64,000 nucleotides of DNA from Mycoplasmataceae bacterium (GCA_031288285.1 JAITRQ010000014.1:1-64000), one strand, 5' to 3'; numbered from the stretch's first letter, positions 11,614-22,495 are shown. Numbers and translations are program-made. Notes: a model not told the origin generated them from the sequence alone.

Positions 11614-12350
11614 TATGCTTTAGCTCCTATATCTTTAAATATTTTTAACGGATAAACTTTAACCATTTCCTCATCTAATCATTTAATTGCATCTAGTGGC
11701 TTTTTACCCCAATTAATTGGACAAGTCGAAAGGACTTCAACAAAACTAAAACCTTTATGCGTTTTTTGATAAGTGAATGCTTTTTTAATTAAATTCTTAG
11801 TCTGTAAAACATTTTTGGGATTAGTCACACTTGTTCTTGCCACTAATATTGGACCATCAAGTTGACTAATCATTTCTGATACTTTGATGGGATTACCGTG
11901 AAGCTGTGGATCACGACCATCAGGTGAAGTTGTTGTCTTTTGGTGCAAAAGTGTACACGGTGACATCTGCCCACCAGTCATTCCAAAATTAGCATTATTA
12001 ACGAAGATAACAGTAATATTTTCCCCACGATTAGCCGCATGAATAGTTTCAGCAATACCGATGGAAGCTAAATCACCATCGCCTTGATAAGTAAAAACGG
12101 TATTTTGCGGACGTACACGTTTTATGCCTGTTGCGACTGCGCATGCACGACCATGAGCTGCTTCTTGCATATCGCAGTTAAAGAATTTATAAGCCAAAAC
12201 AGCACACCCTACTGGTGCGACACCAATAGTATTATCAACCTCATCCATTTCTTCTAAAACTTCTGCCACTAATTGATGCACTACACCATGCAAACAACCA
12301 GGACAATATGAGAATTTTTCTGCAGTTAAACCCATTTTCTTATTTTCCAT
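11613..12350 (-). CDS. 2-oxoacid:ferredoxin oxidoreductase, thiamine-diphosphate (beta) subunit
   Basis: Binds thiamine diphosphate and a [4Fe-4S] cluster and carries out the decarboxylation. It has 245 residues. The N-terminal FSYCPGCLHG gives two cluster cysteines, the TYQGDGDLASIG motif binds ThDP-Mg, and NNANFGMTGGQMSP is the conserved active-site loop. The short length, about 245 instead of 290-330, is normal for the VorA/KorB-like split enzymes. The exact 2-oxoacid cannot be read from the sequence. Ketoisovalerate or related branched acids are favoured by the neighbours. Confidence 0.93.
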
Positions 12351-12354
12351 AATT

Positions 12355-13425
12355 TTACTCCTTACGATTTTGCATCATGTTTTTGATAGCAGTAATAATT
12401 TCTTCCACTTCAGGAATAACTCCACCAGTACGTCCGAAGAAATGAACCGGGATATCTTGATGATTTAAAGCGACTTTAATATCTTCAACCATCTGCCCCA
12501 AATTCATTTCCACGCATAAAATACCTTTGCAGTTTTTTAAATTAGCAAATGCTTTTTGTGGAAATGGCCATAATGTGATTGGGCGAATCATCCCAACATG
12601 ATGTCCTTGCTCATTTAGATGACGCAAGGCATTTTTGGCGATTCGCGCGGTAGTTCCATAAGCGACAACAATATATTGGGCTTGTTCAAGATTTAATGCT
12701 TCGTATTTAGTTTCGTTTTGAATCATTAAATCGTATTTTTTTTGCAATTTGTGATTATGTTCTTCTAGTTCGTAGGGATTGAGATATAAAGAATTAACCA
12801 CATTACGACCTTCGTGATTTTTCGTACCAATAGTTGCTCAAGTTTTTTTATCTGGCAATATTCGGTTTGCTAGCGGTTTATCAAAATCAACCACTTCCAT
12901 CATTTGTCCAATTAATCCATCTACTAATACCATTACTGGATTTCGATAATAATCAGCAATTGCAAATGATTCTTTAAGAATATCAACTGATTCTTGAATA
13001 GTGGCAGGAGCATATACCAATGTATGATAATCACCATTCCCACCACCACGAGTTGCTTGGTTATAGTCAGATTGTGAAGGTTGAATACCCCCCAATCCTG
13101 GTCCACCACGCATTACTGAAACAATAACGCATGGTAATTGTGCACCAGCAATATACGAAATACCTTCTTGCATTAAAGCAATCCCGGGTGAAGAAGAAGA
13201 AGTGATTGCGCGTGCGCCCGCACCCGCAGCACCATAAACCATGTTAATCGATGCCACTTCAGACTCACCCTGAACAAAGATACGATTGTTAGCTAACATT
13301 GCTTTGGATAAATATTCAGGAATTTCATTTTGGGGAGTAATCGGATAACCAAAAAAAACATCTGCTCCACCCAAAATTGCAGCTTGTGCAATAGCTTCGT
13401 TTCCTTTCATTAATTTACGTGCCAT
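12355..13425 (-). CDS. vorB: 2-oxoacid:ferredoxin oxidoreductase, alpha subunit (VorB-like)
   Basis: A 356-residue pyrimidine-domain subunit. [16 protein letters not shown] near residue 24, the [21 protein letters not shown] segment and the [17 protein letters not shown] loop are diagnostic of the alpha subunit. The [18 protein letters not shown] domain follows. Overall it resembles 3-methyl-2-oxobutanoate dehydrogenase subunit VorB more than pyruvate enzymes, which are usually a single fused chain in related bacteria. One TGA Trp lies near 12838. It is four bases upstream of the beta gene. Confidence 0.92.
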
Positions 13426-13427
13426 AA

Positions 13428-13649
13428 CTATTGATTCTCCTTCAATTTTAATGCGCGATCAGGACACATTAAACTACACATACCGCACCCAATACATTTG
13501 TTGATATCACTAACACTAATAACGTTATAACCCGCAGGATTAATTTTAGTTTTGCTAACGCTTAATAAATGTAGTGGACAAAATTGTGTGCAAACACTAC
13601 ATCCTTTACAACGTTCTTCAATAATGGTAATTTTTTTATTTGGCATCAT
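13428..13649 (-). CDS. two-[4Fe-4S] ferredoxin-like delta subunit of the 2-oxoacid oxidoreductase
   Basis: A 73-residue protein with two complete cluster motifs: [12 protein letters not shown] (Cys 14, 17, 20, 24) and [12 protein letters not shown] (Cys 52, 55, 58, 62). It relays electrons from the ThDP subunit to an external ferredoxin. It sits two bases before the alpha gene. Two adjacent ATG codons are present. An AAGGAG site is better placed for the second, so the mature protein may start at residue 2. An Fe-S protein in a TGA-recoded mollicute implies a cluster assembly system elsewhere. Confidence 0.92.
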   Translation of the reverse strand: MMPNKKITIIEERCKGCSVCTQFCPLHLLSVSKTKINPAGYNVISVSDINKCIGCGMCSLMCPDRALKLKENQ

Positions 13650-14304
13650 TTACTCCTTTTTGAATGTATGTATGATTATGTAAATACATCTGCAAAATTA
13701 ATTTATTACCCAAAAATTGTTCATGGTTAACGGTATTTTTACTAATTGTTGTTAGAACGACTGGAATATTAAGTTTTTGTGCCACGATATTAATTATTGC
13801 TTGACCGTTGTCAACATCTGCTAAGATTGTATCATCTAACAAGTTAGAATTGTTAACTAATCCTGTTACTATCATGTTGGCTGCATTTTGAATCTTATTA
13901 ATTTCATTGATGATTTTATCAGGTGTATCTGTTTGTTCGCGAAATGTATTAATTACAAATCATAAATCACACGGTTTATTTTGAACATCAAATTGTCGAA
14001 TTACTTTTGCACCTAAATCACTTCCCCCAACATCATAAATTACACGCTTAGTTGATTGATTGAACAAATCATAAATTTCTTGTGATAACAATGGCATATC
14101 TAAATAAATTGCTTGGGGTTCGATTGATGAAATCACTTGCACGTGGTGTTGTTGCAAAACGTGATTGACAGAGCGCGAGCGAAAATACGGATTAATCACA
14201 TCTAAATCACATAAATAAGGGATCTGATAATGAATTGCTAAATTAACTGCTACTTCACTTTTACCCGAACCATAGTGACCTACAACAAAGATAATTTGTT
14301 TCAT
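13636..14304 (-). CDS. P-loop ATPase of unknown role, conserved with 2-oxoacid oxidoreductase genes
   Basis: A 222-residue nucleotide-binding protein. Walker A is GHYGSGKSE near residue 9. A DLDVINPYFRSR motif follows at about residues 33-44 and a DVGGSDLG segment near 93 may be the Walker B or switch. It has the SIMIBI/MinD-like arrangement but lacks the deviant KGGxGK loop. The NPYFRSR motif marks a family that, as far as I recall, is annotated only as ATP-binding protein in Clostridia. It overlaps the ferredoxin gene by 14 bases and directly follows the leucine dehydrogenase gene. An Fe-S or complex-maturation role is possible but not shown. Confidence 0.7.
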
Positions 14305-15390
14305 TTATTTATGATGGTGACAACGCGGAATAAAGTTTTTACGTACCTCACCAATACCACGAATACGTTCTTGAGCAAAGTGAATCGCAGCCATTTGTGT
14401 ATTAATATGTTTTTTCTTGGCAATGGCGTAAATTTGGCGCAAACGATCATAGATTAATTCCACATTACGCATTGCACGGTTCTTGTCATAACCTAATAGT
14501 TCATCGTAAACGTTAATTACTCCACCCGCATTGATAATAAAATCAGGTGCATAAACTTTATTTAGCTTCATAATTAAATCACCGTGTGCTTTTTCATCTT
14601 TCAATATATTGTTAGCACTACCAGCAATAACTTTAGCTTTAATTTTAGGAATAGTTTTTTCGTCTAATAAACCACCTAATGCACATGGGCAAAAAACATC
14701 AACATCTTGCGAATAAATATCAGGAGCTTTAACAAATTTAACCTCTGGATGCTCTTTTTTCATGCGTTCAACATGAGCAGGATTTAATTCTGTGAAGCAA
14801 ATCCTTTTAGCACCGTGTTCAATTAGATAATTAATCAAATAATAACCGGTTTGTCCTGCTCCTTGTACTGCGTAAGAAAACTTACTTACATCAGTTGTTC
14901 CAAATGCTTCTTCAATTGATGCTTGTAACCCTTTAAACACACCTCAAGCAGTAACGGGAGAAGGATTACCAGACTTACCCTCTAATCCTGTTACATGCGA
15001 TGTCTCCATACCAATAAAATTCATATCCTTAGTATTGGTGTTTACATCTTCGGCAGTAATGTAACGTCCATTCAAGCTTTGTACAAATCGCCCTAGTGCA
15101 CGGAAATATCCCTCACTTTTCACTTTGTGTGGATCACCGATTAAAACGGTTTTCCCACCACCTAAATTTAGACCTGCTCCTGCATTTTTAAATGTCATTC
15201 CACGTGCTAAACGCGTGACATCACGAATTGCATCTTCTTCCGACTCATAATTCCATAATCTTGTTCCACCTAATGCTGGTCCTAAAACTGTATTGTGAAT
15301 ACACGTAATACCTTTTAATCCCGTTTCTTTATCGTGAAAAAATATTAATTGTTCGTATTCATTATCTGTCATTACTTCAAATATTTTCAT
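14305..15390 (-). CDS. leucine (branched-chain amino acid) dehydrogenase
   Basis: NAD-dependent oxidative deamination of leucine, isoleucine or valine to the 2-oxoacid and ammonia. It has 361 residues, the size of Bacillus leucine dehydrogenase. Substrate and catalytic lysines fall at K68 and K80 in the motif AGLNLGGGK, the same numbering as the Bacillus enzymes. A Rossmann GAGQTG follows near residue 172. Glutamate dehydrogenases are longer, about 420-450 residues. An AAGGAAAG Shine-Dalgarno site precedes the ATG. First gene of the operon, and its product is the substrate of the next enzyme. Confidence 0.92.
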
Positions 15391-15426
15391 TGTGTCTTTC
15401 CTTATTAATTTATCCTATATGAAATT

Positions 15427-15432
15427 ATTATA
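15427..15432 (-). promoter_or_regulatory. -10 box of the branched-chain amino acid operon
   Basis: TATAAT on the minus strand 37 bases upstream of the leucine dehydrogenase ATG. No good -35 is visible. It lies back to back with the def promoter. Confidence 0.55.
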
Positions 15433-15504
15433 TTGCTAAACGACTATTTACTTATGTAATAAAAAACATTCATTTTTAAAGATTTTTTAGTTGCTTTATT
15501 GTCA

Positions 15505-15533
15505 TTGACATTTTTCTTTATTCGTGCTAAAAT
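15505..15533 (+). promoter_or_regulatory. promoter of def-rnj
   Basis: TTGACA at 15505-15510, a 17-base spacer, and TAAAAT at 15528-15533 preceded by TGC. This is the best sigma-A-type promoter in the window. The def ATG is 36 bases downstream. Confidence 0.8.
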
Positions 15534-15568
15534 AGATGTGTAATTTACGGGATAATATTTCTTTATAA

Positions 15569-16117
15569 ATGAAACCAAAAACTAATTGGGTATTAGATGA
15601 TAATAACCCGATATTGCGCGAAAAAGCAATACCATTGACATTACCAGTCAATAAACAAGATCAAAAGCTAATTAACCGGATGGTAAAATATGTTGATGCT
15701 TCTTATGAAAATCAAGCAACAGCATTAAACATTCGTAGTGGTATTGCTTTAGCCGGTCCCCAAGTTGGTTTAAACAAGCAAGTAATCTATGTGCATTTTA
15801 GTGAAAACGGGATTGAACATAAATACTTAATTGCCAACCCTAAGGTTGTTGCCACATCAGCTGATTTTGCATATTTAAGTCGGGGCGAGGGATGTCTTAG
15901 TGTTTCACAAGACATTAAAGGAATTGTTAAAAGACGCAACAAAATTATCGTGAATGCATATGATTTATTAACTAAGCAAAATATTGGTATCGATGCTATA
16001 GGTTTATTAGCAATTTGCTTGCAACACGAAATTGATCATTTATCGGGTGTTTTATACTATGATCGTATTGACCGTTTAAATCCCGAGCACACATTACAGG
16101 AGTGGATTAAATATTAA
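15569..16117 (+). CDS. def: peptide deformylase
   Basis: Removes the formyl group from nascent N-terminal Met. It has 182 residues and all three motifs: GIALAGPQVG (a variant of GxGLAAxQ), EGCLSV with metal ligand Cys109, and QHEIDH with His153, Glu154 and His157. It is two bases upstream of rnj and probably shares its strong promoter. Confidence 0.96.
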   Translation: MKPKTNWVLDDNNPILREKAIPLTLPVNKQDQKLINRMVKYVDASYENQATALNIRSGIALAGPQVGLNKQVIYVHFSENGIEHKYLIANPKVVATSADFAYLSRGEGCLSVSQDIKGIVKRRNKIIVNAYDLLTKQNIGIDAIGLLAICLQHEIDHLSGVLYYDRIDRLNPEHTLQEWIKY

Positions 16118-16119
16118 TT

Positions 16120-17808
16120 ATGAGTGAAATAACTAACGTAACACCAACTTACATTTTTGCTTTAGGTGGAGTAGAAGAAATTGGTAAAAATATGTATGTC
16201 ATCGAACATGATGATGAAATTTTCATCATCGATTGTGGTATCAAATTTGCTGATGAAAATGTTTTATTTGGTGTAAATGCGATTATTTGTCCGTTTGATT
16301 ATTTATTAGCTAACAAAAATAAAGTTAAGGGGCTAATCATAACTCATGCTCACGAAGATCATATTGGGGGGATTCCATACTTATTAAAAACTATCCCAAT
16401 CAGTAAAGTCTATGGTGCTAAACTAACTAACGGAATTATCTCCCGCAAATTAAAAGAACACAAAGACTTATTACCCCACTCTTTCGAAGCGATTGATGAT
16501 AATACCAAAATTCAAAGCAAACATTTCCGAATTGAATTTTTCCGTGTTTGCCACTCAATTCCTGATGCTTTTGGAATATATTTTGAAACACCAAATGGTA
16601 AAATTGTCTCAACTGGTGATTTTCGTTTTGATTTTTGTACTCAAGGTGATGAAAGTGATATTTTGAAAATGGGTGAAATTGGTAGACGGGGAATTGATGT
16701 TTTACTTTGTGAATCTACCAATGCTAATACACCAGGATTTAGCTTAAGTGAAAAATACATTATTGATGAATTGCGTCGCATTATTACTCGAGCTCGCGGA
16801 CGTGTACTATTATCTACTTTTGCAAGTAACTTAGGACGGATCGAAGAAATTATTGAGATTGCTGTCAAAGCGGGTAAAAAAATCATTCTATGTGGTCGAT
16901 CAATGGAAACCAATGTTGAAACTTCTATCAATGTGGGTTTTTTGAATGTGGATCAATCTTGCTTTGTAGAACAACGTGATATTAGCAAGTATAAAGATGA
17001 AGAAATTATCATTCTTTCTACGGGTTCGCAAGGTGAAGAGTTGGCTGCATTAAATCAAATGGCTAACGGTAAACATAATTGAATTGTTTTAAAACCTAGC
17101 GACACTCTAATTTTTTCATCTAACCCCATCCCAGGTAATTATCTTAACGTTGAAAATTTGGTGAATAAACTATACAAAACAGGTATGAATATTATTTTAA
17201 ACCAGCCCGAACGTCGTATTCATGCTTCAGGACACGCCACTGAAACCGAACAACAATTGATGTTTAAATTAATCAATCCCCAATACATTGTTCCAATTCA
17301 TGGTGAATATAAAATGTTGAAAAAATTAAAAATAAATGCCATGGTTACTGGAATTAATAAAGAAAATGTTATCCAAATCGTTAATGGACAAAAAATTCAA
17401 TTACTAAATCGCGTTCTTACTGCCACACAAGATTTTATTGAGAATGGTGAAGTTTATGTTGATGGTAATAAAATCAATTCTGACTCTACCGGTTTATTAA
17501 AATACCGTCGCATTTTATCGCAAGATGGTGTTTTCAATGTGACATTATTAATTGATCGTGAGAAGAAAAAAATTATTGATTTACCAATTATTTCTACACG
17601 TGGTTCATTCTTCGCTAAATCTTCTACACCACTTATTGCTAAAATTGCTTATTCAATCCGTGATAATGTGGAAAGCGCTATGAATAAATTACATCACAAT
17701 ATCAACAATAGTGAAATCCGAAAAATCGCTGAAAATACTACCGAATTTTTCATCTGAAAAAATAAACGAAAACGTCCATTAGTAAGAACAACTGTATTTG
17801 ATGTTTAG
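16120..17808 (+). CDS. rnj: ribonuclease J
   Basis: Endo- and 5'-exoribonuclease of the metallo-beta-lactamase/beta-CASP family. It has 562 residues. The HAHEDHIGG motif at residues 76-84 supplies metal ligands, HSIPDAFG follows, and the beta-CASP motifs include ASGHATETEQ and the IPIHGEY segment. The C-terminal domain ends in a basic tail, with Trp by TGA just before it. The last three bases overlap the convergent trigger-factor-like gene. Confidence 0.95.
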
Positions 17809-18428
17809 TTTATTTTGTTTTTATCAGTTGCGGTTTTAGTCGCATCAGGATTATTAGGCGCAGGATTAGTGGGTTTAATATCTAAACGATGCTTAAATTT
17901 TTGTAAGATTACAGTAGCAATTTTTTCTTCTAATAGTACGTTCCTAACATTAGCAAACTTTATCGGATCATCAAGATATGGTTTAATTGGTTCGTTGCTA
18001 AACATATAAAATTTTTGTAGCGATTCTTTTACTTCTTGATCGCTAACAGTAATTGATCACGTATCTGCTAAATCACGAAAGATTAGTGCTTTTGCAATTA
18101 ATTTTTGCGCGATATTTTTTAATTTTTCATCCGAAGCATCGGCAAATTGTGGTTTGATCTTAACAATTGCATTACTAATCTCTTCTTCGTCGTAATTGAT
18201 TTCATACGATTTAACAATTTCGTTCATCGCCGCATTAAAAACATTATCGCGGATCACAATATTGCTAATTTTTTGATCAATTTGTTGAGGGGTGTCGTTT
18301 TTAAAAATATTTACTAAACGTTGTCGATGAGCTTCAATCATTTGTTTATCGGCATACAAGTTACTAATAACTAATTCTTTTGATGTATCAGGATCTTTGA
18401 TCCTTTTGATTTTTGATTTAAATTCCAT
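17805..18428 (-). CDS. trigger factor C-terminal-domain-like protein
   Basis: A 207-residue soluble protein, mostly helical. The central and C-terminal parts follow the pattern of the trigger factor chaperone arm: a W-S-I-T-VSDQEVKESLQKFY segment near 125-140, then a helix that ends LLEEKIATVIL. It lacks the ribosome-docking and PPIase domains seen in full trigger factor, so it may be a reduced trigger-factor-related chaperone. The tail is low-complexity (Pro, Asn, Thr, Lys). Assignment rests on motif resemblance only. Alone on its strand and convergent with rnj. Confidence 0.5.
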
Positions 18429-18632
18429 GAAGTGGTACTAATTATAGTAAATAACGTGTTTTTAGTCATGATGGAATTTGGATGTTTTCGCATGTACTGA
18501 TAATTTGTGTTGGGTGTTATTGATTTCACAATATTTCACCCCTTTGAGAAAAGCACCATTTTTAGTAAGTCAGATTGTGGAAATGTTAAAAAATGTTGTT
18601 AAAATTATTATGCTTTTTAGCCATTTAAAAAC

Positions 18633-21221
18633 ATGAATGTAATTGAAAAATATAGACGTGTCGGCCTTGCACAAAAACAGTTTGCAACATTTGATCAAAA
18701 ACAAGTTGATCACATTTTTGCACACGTTGCCAGTGTAGCCAATAAAGCACGAATTACATTAGCAAAATTAGCAGTTGATGAGACTAATATGGGAGTGTTT
18801 GAAGATAAAGTAATTAAAAATCATTTCGCTAGTGAATATATTTACAATGCCTATAAAAACGCAAAAACCTGTGGGGTAATAGAAAGCGATCCATATTATA
18901 TGAATTACAAAATTGCCCAACCCGTTGGTGTAATTGCAGCAATTATCCCTACTACCAATCCTACTTCTACTACTATTTTTAAAATATTAATTGCTTTAAA
19001 AACACGTAACGGTTTGATTATTAGTCCCCATCCTCGCGCCAGAAATTGTACCATCGCTACTGCCAAACTAATGTTAGAAGCTGCAGTTGCAGCTGGAGCA
19101 CCCGATGGAATTATTGATTGACTGGATGAACCTAGCGTGCAAAATGCGACGCAATTAATGCAGTGTTGCGATCTAATTTTAGCTACTGGTGGACCAGGAA
19201 TGGTAAAGGCTGCATACTCATCGGGTAAACCAGCAATTGGTGTTGGTTCAGGAAATGTACCGGTGGTTGTTGATGAAAGTGCTGATATTAAAATGACTGT
19301 AGCAAGTATTTTATCTTCCAAGTCATTTGATAATGGGATGATTTGCGCATCAGAACAAGCGGTTATTGTGTATCGAAGTATCTACATGCAATTTAAACAA
19401 GAATTATTAAGCCAAGGCGCTTATATTCTTAATACCCAACAAACTAAAGCCGTTGGTAAAATCATTTTAATTAATGGTTCGCTAAATCCACAGATTGTTG
19501 GTCAATCACCTAGCAAGATTGCAACTATGGCTAAAATTAAAATTCCATCAAAAACTAGGATATTAGTAGGTGAAGTATCTGATCACAGCATTAACGAACC
19601 TTTTGCTCATGAGAAATTAAGTCCAGTTCTTGCTTTGTATCAAAGTCAAGATTTTAATCATAGTGTCATCATCGCTAAACAATTACTGAATAATGGTGGT
19701 TTAGGTCATACTGCATCATTATTCATTGATCCTAATAGTTCTAATCAAACCAAAATCGATTACTGACAAAGCCAAATGAACGTCGGAAGATGTTTAATAA
19801 ATTCACCTTCTAGTTTTGGCGGTGTTGGTGATCTATTTAATTTTCAACTCCCGCCCTCACTAACATTAGGGTGTGGAACTTGAAGTGGCAATAGTGTTAG
19901 TGAAAATGTTGGCATTAAACATTTATTAAATATCAAAACAATAGCTTATCGGAGGGAAAATATGTTGTGGTTTAAAACACCAAATAAAATTTATTTCAAA
20001 AGGGGGTGTCTACCAGTAGCCATTAGAGAACTTAAAGATGACTATCATGCAAGTCGTGTTTTTATTGTGACTGATAAGTTTTTATACGAACACACAAGCT
20101 ATGTGAAAGATCTAACAAAATATTTAGATGAATTAAACATCACGCATACAACGTTTTATGAAGTTAGTCCTGATCCCACTCTTGCTTGTGCTTATACTGG
20201 TGCAAAAGCAATGACATCATTTCAACCAGATGTTGTTATCGCTTTGGGTGGTGGTTCGCCAATTGACGCCGCCAAAATTATGTGATTGCTATACGAACAT
20301 CCCAAAATAAAATTCACCGATATGACAATGCGCTTTATGGATATTCGTAAGCGAATTGAACAATTTCCCCAAATGAATACTAAAGCACATTTTATTGCTA
20401 TTCCTACTACTGCTGGCACTGGTAGTGAAGTAACACCATTTGCTGTTATTACAGATGAATCTACTGGTAGTAAATATCCACTCGCTGATTACCAACTAAT
20501 GCCAACAATGGCAATTATTGATTCACAATTAATGGATAACATGCCACCATCATTAACCGCAGCGACAGGTATTGATGCTTTAACACATGCATTAGAAGCA
20601 TTGGCTTCGTGCATGGCGAGTGATTACACTAACAGTTTGAGTTACCAAGCGGGCAAAATGATCTTCACATGATTACCACGGGCATATCAAAACGGAATGA
20701 CTGATAATGAAGCACGCGATAACATGGCTAATGCTGCGTGTATGGCAGGAATCGCTTTTGCTAATGCTTTTTTAGGTGTGTGTCATGCCATGGCACATAA
20801 ACTAGGTGGTTATTTTCATATTCCTCATGGTATAGCTAATGCTTTACTAATTAAAGAAGTGATTAAATTTAATTGTGATTATGCACCTAGTAAAATGTGT
20901 GTGTTCCCCCAATATAAATACCCAACAGCACTAGAAAATTACGCAACATTTGCAACACATCTTGGCATCAAAGCACCATCAGCAAAAGCTCAAGTAACCA
21001 AATTACTTGACAAAATTTCGCAATTGCAAAAAACTTTAAATTTACCATCATCTATTCAAGAATACGGCATTAACGAAAAAATGTTTTTAGCGGTGTTAGA
21101 TCAAATGAGTTTGGATGCTTTTGATGACCAATGTATAACTGCTAATCCACGATATCCACTAGTTACCGAAATAAAAGAAATGTACAAAAATGCTTATTAT
21201 GGAAAAAATGGTAATAAATAA
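18633..21221 (+). CDS. adhE: bifunctional acetaldehyde-CoA / alcohol dehydrogenase AdhE
   Basis: Reduces acetyl-CoA to ethanol in two steps and regenerates NAD. The single 862-residue chain is intact once TGA is read as Trp. The N-terminal aldehyde dehydrogenase half carries the active Cys in NGMICASEQ. The linker ends near residue 440. The C-terminal iron-dependent alcohol dehydrogenase half shows GGGSPIDAAK, GTGSEVTPFAVI and the HAMAHKLGGYFHIPHG metal-binding stretch. This enzyme is typical of anaerobic fermenters and could spend NADH made by leucine dehydrogenase or glycolysis. The 204-base upstream gap holds only AT-rich sequence with no clear -35. Confidence 0.96.
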
Positions 21222-21345
21222 TGCGGAACTAGTGTTTAAAACCGTACTATGACGATACATCAATATAACCACTTTATCACAAAATTATTAAATTAACATT
21301 TATAATATCTTGGTTAATTAAAAGAAAGTAACAAATTGCCAAATT

Positions 21346-22014
21346 ATGGTTGAAAAAACTAGTAGATTAGATTACCGCAAACATCGCGATAATATTGTGG
21401 CTGCTTGTAAAACATTTTTGTATTTTGGTTTTATCTTATGTATTGCTTGCTATATTTTGATTAGTGTTTTGGGAATTTATTACCCCATCACTAATGCAAT
21501 AGATAAAAACAATAGTAATATTTGTTATATCTATAGCGGGTTATATGAATGGATTACAGAAAAATCTGAAACACTTAACCAAACCACTACTAGTCTTACT
21601 TTGTCGACAAACGGAGTCATCATTATTAGTGTTTTTGTTTTTTCTCTTGCTTTTACTTTAACAGGATTAATCATGTACCGAGTATGCGCGATTGACTTAT
21701 CTAGACGTGCTGACAAAATAATTATTAGCATGATTCGGGTAATTCTTATTACTAATGTTTCACTAATCGTCTTATTATTTGCGGCTTTTCCGTTTCTTAC
21801 AACTACTTCAGGACAATTTCCATCAAACTTGCGAACTTGAATGAAATCGGGTTTGCCAAAATGGTCAGACCCTGTAAGTATTGATAAACAAACTTGGGAA
21901 GTTGGTGGATTTATTTTAATTGTTTTATCTTCGTTATCTGCAATAGCCGTTTTTTTACTACTTGTAGTAGCGCTAATTAAAAGCTATGTTAAACCAGTGA
22001 AATATCCTGAATAA
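21346..22014 (+). CDS. four-helix membrane protein of unknown function
   Basis: A 222-residue protein with hydrophobic helices at about residues 24-46, 88-108, 128-150 and 185-207. Two outside or inside loops, at about 47-85 and 151-183, are of similar length. The N-terminal 20 residues and the C-terminus are charged and probably cytoplasmic. There is no catalytic motif and I recognise no family. A TATAAT at about 21300 precedes it. It lies between adhE and the rpmG promoter, with no sign of a shared function. Confidence 0.65.
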
Positions 22015-22029
22015 TAAATAGTTAGCATG

Positions 22030-22038
22030 TGTTATAAT
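22030..22038 (+). promoter_or_regulatory. extended -10 promoter upstream of rpmG-secE-nusG
   Basis: TGT followed by TATAAT (22033-22038). It is the only promoter-like site before rpmG. The predicted transcript would begin just before a terminator-like hairpin at 22052-22083. Confidence 0.6.
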
Positions 22039-22051
22039 ATGCACGCTTGAC

Positions 22052-22083
22052 AAAGAGAGTATTAACTCTTTTTTTTTTTTTTT
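22052..22083 (+). terminator. hairpin plus 15-T tract: intrinsic terminator or attenuator before rpmG
   Basis: Bases 22052-22060 pair with 22065-22073 (nine pairs including one G-T) around an ATTA loop. A run of 15 T occupies 22069-22083. This is a textbook rho-independent shape, but it lies between the -10 box at 22033 and rpmG at 22106. It may therefore end upstream transcription, attenuate the operon, or be a slippage-prone tract. Confidence 0.65.
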
Positions 22084-22105
22084 CAAAGCACCAAGTGTAG
22101 AACAT

Positions 22106-22252
22106 ATGACGGAAAAAGTTATTTTGATTTGTCAAGACTGCCACGCACGCAATTATCACATTAGTCGTAGCAAAAATAGTAAACAACGATTAATATTAAA
22201 AAAATATTGTCGACACTGTAAAAAAGTTACCATTCATCAAGAAACTAGATAA
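22106..22252 (+). CDS. rpmG: 50S ribosomal protein L33
   Basis: A 48-residue basic protein with the two CxxC zinc-ribbon pairs (CQDC near residue 9 and CRHC near residue 36) of the zinc-binding L33 paralogue. Its stop codon shares one base with the secE start. The order rpmG-secE-nusG is conserved in Firmicutes and Mollicutes and supports the call for all three short genes. Confidence 0.9.
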   Translation: MTEKVILICQDCHARNYHISRSKNSKQRLILKKYCRHCKKVTIHQETR

Positions 22253-22488
22253 TGAAAGAAACTACTTCTTTAGAAAATAATAAATCATCACCTAAAAACC
22301 CTAAACAACCAATTCGTTTACGTTTAAAACGATGATTTTTTGGTTTAGGTAAAGAGTTTAGTCGTGTAACATGAATGCACTATGTTGATGTCATTAAAAT
22401 CTTTATTACTGTCATCATCATCTGTGCTATTATCAGTGTCATTTTTTTAGGAATTGATAGTCTTTACTTTAGTTTAGGAAAGAAATAA
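22252..22488 (+). CDS. secE: preprotein translocase subunit SecE
   Basis: A 78-residue single-span subunit that clamps SecY. It has a charged, Pro/Lys-rich N-terminal part, an amphipathic helix with the conserved FFGLGKEFSRVTW-like pattern, and one hydrophobic helix at about residues 45-70. Two Trp codons are TGA, so the gene is invisible under the standard code. It starts within the rpmG stop codon. Confidence 0.88.
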
Positions 22489-22495
22489 ATATTAC

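Noticed and set aside
11071-13649. Pyruvate:ferredoxin oxidoreductase
   Set aside because: The split four-gene form, VorB-like alpha subunit and leucine dehydrogenase context favour branched-chain 2-oxoacids. Pyruvate activity cannot be fully excluded.
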